37,117 nucleotides of DNA from an uncultured Clostridia bacterium (lineage in GTDB: Bacteria; Bacillota; Clostridia; Oscillospirales; Acutalibacteraceae). This document shows, piece by piece, positions 32,461-37,117 of this stretch. The stretch's first letter is position 1, and each line of letters starts with the position of its first letter. Position numbers and translations under genes: made by a program. Where the stretch lies: contig CAMHHL010000014.1 of NCBI GenBank assembly GCA_946184925.1, positions 1-37,117 on the forward strand, in the 5' to 3' direction. The notes beneath the pieces are model-generated. The model saw nothing but the letters and a program-made list of their open reading frames with translations. It was not told where the DNA came from and searched no databases.

Positions 32461-33168
32461 ATGCAGGTGCTTCACCTTTACAACGACATAATGAACCTCT
32501 ACGGCGAGTACGCAAACCTCACCGCGCTCGGACGCTTTCTCGCTCATAACGGAGAGAGAATGGCGCTCGAGTACGCCACCTTCGGCGACAACGTGAGACT
32601 CTATGATTATGACTTCATCTATATGGGCTCGGGCACCGAGCGTAACCAGAAGCTTGTCCTCGCGGACTTCGCGAGATATTCCGACGAGCTCGCCGCATAT
32701 ATCGAGAGCGGCAAGCCGGCGCTCTTCACCGGCAACGCGTTTGAAATTCTCGGCAAATCAATCACCGACGCTGACGGCAAAAAATACGACGGCTTGGGCA
32801 TCTTCGACTTTGAGACTGTCGAGCAGAGGAAAACGCGCATGACTGCCGACGCGATTTTTGAGGCTGACTTCCTCGACAAGCCCCTCGTTGGCTTTGTCAA
32901 CAAGTGCTCAACAATCAAGGGCGTCGAAACCCCTGCCTTCAAGGTCAGAATGGGGCTCGGCAACGACGACGGAAAATTTGAGGGCTTGCGTAAAAACAAC
33001 TTCATCGGCACCCACCTCACCGGCCCCATCATGGTCAAGAACCCTCATTTCCTCAAATATGAGGCTTCGCTCGAATCAGGCAGGAAAGACCTCTCCGACG
33101 ACTTCCTCGTGTATGAGAAGAAGGGCTTTGAGATTACTCTCAGCGAGCTAAAGGCGAGAAACAACTGA
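32461..33168 (+). CDS. gatD: GatD-like amidotransferase subunit lacking catalytic residues
   Basis: A 235-aa partner of MurT with the GatD overall pattern (LHLYNDIMNLYGEYANLTAL, FIYMGSGTERNQ, GLGIFDFET, VKNPHFLKYE). The catalytic positions differ from S. aureus GatD: the nucleophile motif ICGGYQFLG reads TGNAFEILG (near residue 90), GTYLHGP reads GTHLTGP (near 182), and NHGGRT reads NKCSTI (near 146). Cys, His and Arg are therefore all missing in place, and glutaminase activity is doubtful. The frame is intact and co-transcribed with murT, so it is not simple decay. It may act as a structural subunit or use another ammonia route. GGGGG precedes the ATG. Confidence 0.8.
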   Translation: MQVLHLYNDIMNLYGEYANLTALGRFLAHNGERMALEYATFGDNVRLYDYDFIYMGSGTERNQKLVLADFARYSDELAAYIESGKPALFTGNAFEILGKSITDADGKKYDGLGIFDFETVEQRKTRMTADAIFEADFLDKPLVGFVNKCSTIKGVETPAFKVRMGLGNDDGKFEGLRKNNFIGTHLTGPIMVKNPHFLKYEASLESGRKDLSDDFLVYEKKGFEITLSELKARNN

Positions 33169-33253
33169 TATTTATAATTCCGTTATTAAAACATAAACAC
33201 GGCGATATATGATAAAATATTGAGTAATACGGTAATAAAATGGAGGAAAGCAT

Positions 33254-36200
33254 ATGTCCGATGTTATCAGAATTTTTGTAGAAAAGCGCGAGGGAATGAA
33301 CGTTGTCGCCAAGCAGACAATGTGGGACCTGCGCCATAATCTCGGAATCCGCGCGATTGAGGATTTGAGATTTGTCAACCGCTACGATATCGAGGGGCTC
33401 AGCCGCGAGCAGTTCGACAAGGCAAAGTCGATTGTTCTCTCCGAGCCGAATCAGGATATCATCTTTGAGGAAACCCTGCCCGTTGACGAGGGCTACCGCG
33501 TTTTCGCTATGGAGTATCTTCCCGGACAGTACGACCAGCGCGCCGACTCAGCCGAGCAGTGTGTTCAGCTGCTCACCCAGGGCGAGCGCTGCAAGATTCT
33601 CACCGCGCGCGTTGTTGCCGTAAAGGGCGACATCAGCGACGAGGAGCTTGAGAAAATCGAAAACTACCTGATTAACCCGGTCGAGAGCCGCCTTGCTTCT
33701 CTTGACAAGCCCGAAAGCCTCGACATTCCAGTTGAGCAGCCCGAAAACGTAAAGGTTATCGAGGGCTTTACAGCGTGGAACGACGACGAGATGGCTGAGT
33801 TCTTCGGCTCGATGGGCTTTGCAATGACGCTCGACGACCTCAAATTCACACGTGATTATTTCCGCGACACCGAGCACCGCGACCCAACCGTCACCGAGCT
33901 TCGTGTTATCGACACATATTGGTCAGACCACTGCCGTCACACCACCTTCCTCACACGTCTCGACAAGGTTGAGATTGAGAAGGGCGCTCTCGGCAAGGTA
34001 ATCGAGGACGCTCTCGCCGCGTACTATGAGACGCGCGACGAGGTCTACGGCAAGGACACCGACCGCAACGTGAGCCTCATGGACATGGCGCTCATCGGCA
34101 TGAAGGCGCTCAAAAAGCGCGGGCTCATTCCCGACCTCGACGAGAGCGAGGAAATCAACGCCTGCTCAATCGAGGTTCCCGTAACCATCGACGGCAAAAC
34201 CGAGAAGTGGCTCGTTCAGTTCAAGAACGAAACCCACAATCACCCCACCGAGATTGAACCCTTCGGCGGCGCGGCAACCTGTCTCGGCGGCGCAATCCGC
34301 GATCCGCTCTCAGGACGCGCATACATCTATCAGGCGATGCGCGTCACCGGCTCAGGAGACCCGACGATTCCGTTCAAAGATACACTCGAGGGCAAGCTCC
34401 CCACCCGCAAAATCACCACCGGCGCGGCTCAGGGCTATTCGTCCTACGGCAACCAGATTGGTCTCGCGACAGGTCAGGTTGTTGAGCTGTACGATCAGGG
34501 CTACGTCGCAAAGCGCATGGAAATCGGCGCGGTAATCGGCGCTTCTCCCAAGGAGAACGTTATCCGCGAGGTTCCGGCTCCCGACGACGTGATTGTGCTC
34601 CTCGGCGGCAGAACCGGACGCGACGGCTGCGGCGGCGCGACAGGCTCCTCAAAGGCTCACACGATGAGCTCAATCGAGACCTGCGGAGCTGAGGTTCAGA
34701 AGGGCAATCCGCCCACGGAAAGAAAAATCCAGAGACTTTTCCGTAACCCCGAGGTTGCGAAGATGATAAAGCGCTGCAACGACTTCGGCGCGGGCGGCGT
34801 TTGCGTAGCGATTGGCGAGCTTGCCGACGGACTGCGCGTTGACCTTGACAAGGTCACAAAGAAGTACGAGGGACTTGAAGGCACGGAGCTCGCGATTTCC
34901 GAGTCGCAGGAGCGTATGGCTGTTGTGCTTGACAAAAAAGACGTCGAGCGCTTCATCGCCCTTTCCGAGACCGAGAACCTCGAGGCTACGGCTGTCGCGG
35001 TCGTAACCGAAAGCCCCAGACTGACAATGAACTGGAGAGGTGACACAATCGTTGACCTCTCGAGAGATTTTCTCAATACAAACGGCGTAACTCAGGTTTC
35101 GAGCGCCTTCATCACCGCTCCCAAGCCCGAGGAATGCTATCGCAGACAGTGCCCCGAAAAGCTCAGAGGGCTTTCCGCGGCGGAGGCGCTAAAGGCGAAT
35201 ATGTCGCGCCTTGAGGTCTGCTCGCAGATTGGACTCAGCGAGCGCTTTGACGCGAGCATCGGCGCCGGAACGGTTATTATGCCCTTCGGCGGCAAGAACC
35301 AGCTCACTCCGCAGGAGGCTATGGCGGCGAAGCTTCCGCTGCTCAAGGGCGAGACCGACGACGCCACGGCGATGAGCTACGGCTTTATCCCGGCTGTTTC
35401 GCGCTGGAGCCCGTTCCACGGCTCCGCCTATGCGGTTGTCGAGTCGCTCTCCAAGCTGCTCGCAATCGGCGCTTATCCCCTGAAGGCGCGCCTCACCTTC
35501 CAGGAGTATTTCGAGAGACTTATGGACAAGCCCGAGCGTTGGGGCAAGCCGGCGGCGGCTCTGCTCGGCGCGATGGAGGCTCAGCTCAAGCTCGGAATCC
35601 CCTCAATCGGCGGCAAGGACTCCATGAGCGGAACCTTTGAGACAATCGACGTTCCGCCAACGCTCGTGTCCTTCGCGGTGGCTATGACCAAGGCGAGCAA
35701 GACAATCTCCGCCGAGTTTAAGCGCCCCGGCTCCAAGGTTATCTACGTTCCCGTTCCTGAGAATAAGGAGACCATAATGCCCGAGTGGGAAAAGCTCAAG
35801 GATATGTACAACGCCGTCTATGCCCTTATGGACGAGGGCAAGGTGCTCTCCGCATCCGTAGTCAAGGAAGGCGGCGCGGCGGCTTCCGTATGCAAGGCGT
35901 GTCTCGGCAACGGCTTCGGCTTTAAATTTGAGAAGGAGCTCAGCTTCGACGAGCTCTTCGCTCCGCTCTCGGGCTCGCTGATTCTCGAGCTTGCGGACGG
36001 CGCAAAGCTTGACGGTGCGCTCAACTATCTTCTCGGCGAGGTGACAGACAATGGCGAAATCGAAGTCAACAATGAAAAAATTAGCCTCGGCGATATCGCT
36101 GACGCGTGGACTGCTCCTCTCGAAAAAGTATTTCCAACAAAGGCAGAATGCCCGAAAATGGAGCGAGCTGGAGAGCTCTATACAGAAAGAAGTCAAAAAT

Positions 36201-37018
36201 CGCCTGCAATAAAGGTTGCAAAGCCCACTGTTTTCATACCCGTATTCCCGGGTACAAACTGCGAGGTTGACACAGCACGTGCCTTTGAGAAGGCAGGCGC
36301 AAACGTTGAACTCCTGATTGTCAAGAACCTCAAGCCCTCGGACATCGAGGACACCATCAACAAGATGGTCGGGCTTATTAACAAAAGCCAGATGATTATG
36401 TTCCCCGGCGGCTTCTCCGGCGGCGACGAGCCCGACGGCTCCGGCAAGTTCATCGCGACAACCTTCCGCAACCCCAAGGTCAGCGAGGCTGTCAACAACC
36501 TGCTCAAGAACCGCGACGGTCTCATGCTCGGTATCTGCAACGGCTTCCAGGCGCTCATTAAGCTCGGACTTGTGCCCTACGGCGAAATCCGCGACCTCAG
36601 TGACAGCGACCCGACTCTCACCTTCAACACGGTAGGTCGTCATATCTCCCACATGGCTTATACACGCGTGACCTCGGTCAAGTCTCCGTGGTTCTCCGGC
36701 GTTGATGCCGGCGAGGTGTTCGCTGTTCCGGTTTCTCACGGCGAGGGACGCTTTGTCGCTGACAGCGAGACAGTCAAGCGCCTGTTCGACAACGGTCAGG
36801 TCGCCACCCAGTATGTTGATTTGAACGGCAACCCGAGCGACGATATCCGCTACAATGTTAACGGCTCCGTCTGCGCGATTGAGGGCATCACAAGCCCCGA
36901 CGGACGAATCCTCGGCAAGATGGGACACTCCGAGCGCAAGGGCGACAACCTCTACGCGAACGTTCCGTTCAAAAAAGACCAGCTCATCTTCGAAAGCGGC
37001 GTCAAATACTTTAAGTAA
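33254..37018 (+). CDS. purL: Phosphoribosylformylglycinamidine synthase, single-chain
   Basis: The 1,254-aa enzyme converts FGAR, glutamine and ATP to FGAM in purine synthesis. It has an N-terminal PurS-like region (residues 1-150), two PurM-like ATP-binding halves (TYWSDHCRHTTFLTRLDKVE; FKNETHNHPTEIEPFGGAAT; GGRTGRDGCGGATGSSKAH; SIGGKDSMSG), and a C-terminal class I glutaminase with IPVFPGTNCEVDTARAFEKA, the nucleophile in LGICNGFQALIKLG and the histidine in PVSHGEGRF. The fused architecture and this spacing match the clostridial-type large PurL. GGAGG precedes the ATG. It lies 85 nt after gatD with no clear promoter or purine riboswitch, so it may be partly read through from gatD. Confidence 0.96.
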   Translation: MSDVIRIFVEKREGMNVVAKQTMWDLRHNLGIRAIEDLRFVNRYDIEGLSREQFDKAKSIVLSEPNQDIIFEETLPVDEGYRVFAMEYLPGQYDQRADSAEQCVQLLTQGERCKILTARVVAVKGDISDEELEKIENYLINPVESRLASLDKPESLDIPVEQPENVKVIEGFTAWNDDEMAEFFGSMGFAMTLDDLKFTRDYFRDTEHRDPTVTELRVIDTYWSDHCRHTTFLTRLDKVEIEKGALGKVIEDALAAYYETRDEVYGKDTDRNVSLMDMALIGMKALKKRGLIPDLDESEEINACSIEVPVTIDGKTEKWLVQFKNETHNHPTEIEPFGGAATCLGGAIRDPLSGRAYIYQAMRVTGSGDPTIPFKDTLEGKLPTRKITTGAAQGYSSYGNQIGLATGQVVELYDQGYVAKRMEIGAVIGASPKENVIREVPAPDDVIVLLGGRTGRDGCGGATGSSKAHTMSSIETCGAEVQKGNPPTERKIQRLFRNPEVAKMIKRCNDFGAGGVCVAIGELADGLRVDLDKVTKKYEGLEGTELAISESQERMAVVLDKKDVERFIALSETENLEATAVAVVTESPRLTMNWRGDTIVDLSRDFLNTNGVTQVSSAFITAPKPEECYRRQCPEKLRGLSAAEALKANMSRLEVCSQIGLSERFDASIGAGTVIMPFGGKNQLTPQEAMAAKLPLLKGETDDATAMSYGFIPAVSRWSPFHGSAYAVVESLSKLLAIGAYPLKARLTFQEYFERLMDKPERWGKPAAALLGAMEAQLKLGIPSIGGKDSMSGTFETIDVPPTLVSFAVAMTKASKTISAEFKRPGSKVIYVPVPENKETIMPEWEKLKDMYNAVYALMDEGKVLSASVVKEGGAAASVCKACLGNGFGFKFEKELSFDELFAPLSGSLILELADGAKLDGALNYLLGEVTDNGEIEVNNEKISLGDIADAWTAPLEKVFPTKAECPKMERAGELYTERSQKSPAIKVAKPTVFIPVFPGTNCEVDTARAFEKAGANVELLIVKNLKPSDIEDTINKMVGLINKSQMIMFPGGFSGGDEPDGSGKFIATTFRNPKVSEAVNNLLKNRDGLMLGICNGFQALIKLGLVPYGEIRDLSDSDPTLTFNTVGRHISHMAYTRVTSVKSPWFSGVDAGEVFAVPVSHGEGRFVADSETVKRLFDNGQVATQYVDLNGNPSDDIRYNVNGSVCAIEGITSPDGRILGKMGHSERKGDNLYANVPFKKDQLIFESGVKYFK

Positions 37019-37021
37019 ACG

Positions 37022-37055
37022 AAAAACCCCGGATCGGAAATGAGCCGGGGTTTTT
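37022..37055 (+). terminator. Intrinsic terminator after purL
   Basis: AAAAACCCCGG and CCGGGGTTTTT form the stem with a 12-nt loop, directly after the purL stop. A-run and U-tract make it usable on both strands. Confidence 0.88.
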
Positions 37056-37117
37056 AGTTGTAAGTTGTAAGTTGTAAGTTGTAAGTTGTAAGTTGTAAGT
37101 TGTAAGTTGTAAGTTGT
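37056..37117 (+). repeat. Perfect heptanucleotide tandem repeat, about nine units, cut by the window end
   Basis: AGTTGTA repeats without change for 62 bp and runs to the last base, so its true length is unknown. It is the pure form of the family seen at 55-89 (reverse strand) and 5117-5151. In each of the three cases it lies just downstream of a gene. Confidence 0.92.

Noticed and set aside
33169-33253. Purine riboswitch upstream of purL
   Set aside because: The 85-nt gap is AT-rich with no conserved aptamer core or three-way junction.
35603-36928. 441-aa minus-strand ORF inside purL
   Set aside because: Long antisense shadow in GC-rich coding DNA; the plus-strand frame carries all PurL motifs.
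37056-37117. CRISPR array at the right edge
   Set aside because: It is a continuous 7-bp tandem repeat with no spacers, and no cas genes are present.

Overview
The window looks like chromosomal DNA of an anaerobic Gram-positive gut bacterium of class Clostridia, most likely an Oscillospirales/Ruminococcaceae-type genome. The evidence is the split clostridial methionine synthase, a one-chain FGAM synthase, the GGGtGRT/NifU-like pair, a class-D-like sortase, Fn3/Big2 surface proteins and strong AGGAGG-type ribosome binding sites. The taxonomic call is inference. Housekeeping flanks look GC-richer than the polysaccharide genes in the middle (judged by eye). No tRNA, rRNA, CRISPR array or transposase was found.

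Layout. 1-1.1 kb: a membrane-anchored family 2 glycosyltransferase (minus strand). 1.1-5.1 kb: a plus-strand methionine/folate operon (metF, a separate MetH-reactivation protein, and metH without its activation domain). 5.1-5.86 kb: a 769-bp region without a supported gene, holding heptanucleotide repeats, several hairpins, a 30-bp terminator-like direct repeat and a structured element that recurs at 30.8-31.0 kb. 5.86-9.4 kb (minus): an asparaginase-like protein translationally coupled to an Fn3/Big2 secreted protein, then a second Fn3 protein. 9.46-11.54 kb (minus): a three-gene surface operon (small sorted protein, sortase, four-TM protein) whose leader abuts a 169-bp MITE-like element.

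12.0-27.5 kb (plus): an exopolysaccharide/capsule operon of the Wzx/Wzy type. It holds a Wzz-like protein and BY-kinase, a priming phosphoglycosyltransferase, an Alg14/Alg13-like split transferase, two polysaccharide pyruvyltransferase paralogues, a MenD-like ThDP enzyme, GT4 and GT2 transferases, a DUF1919 protein, a hexapeptide acetyltransferase, a decayed GT2 pseudogene, Wzy, Wzx and an FrhB-like Fe-S flavoprotein. The expected product is a polymer started on undecaprenyl phosphate, probably carrying pyruvyl and acetyl groups. A convergent nucleotidyltransferase-fold gene follows.

28.7-37.1 kb: a 41-45 aa membrane miniprotein missed by the ORF track, the NifU-like/GGGtGRT pair, a second copy of the structured element, a MurT/GatD-like pair in which GatD lacks the usual catalytic residues, and purL. 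The window ends inside a perfect 7-bp tandem repeat, the same family as at the left edge and at 5.1 kb.

Most notable leads: (1) the MenD-like enzyme in a polysaccharide operon, with an apparently lost substrate arginine; (2) the GatD homologue lacking Cys, Arg and His; (3) the two-copy structured element with compensatory stem changes and, on the minus strand, a short ORF whose Shine-Dalgarno lies in the stem; (4) the sortase operon with a VKATG-type sorting signal next to a MITE.
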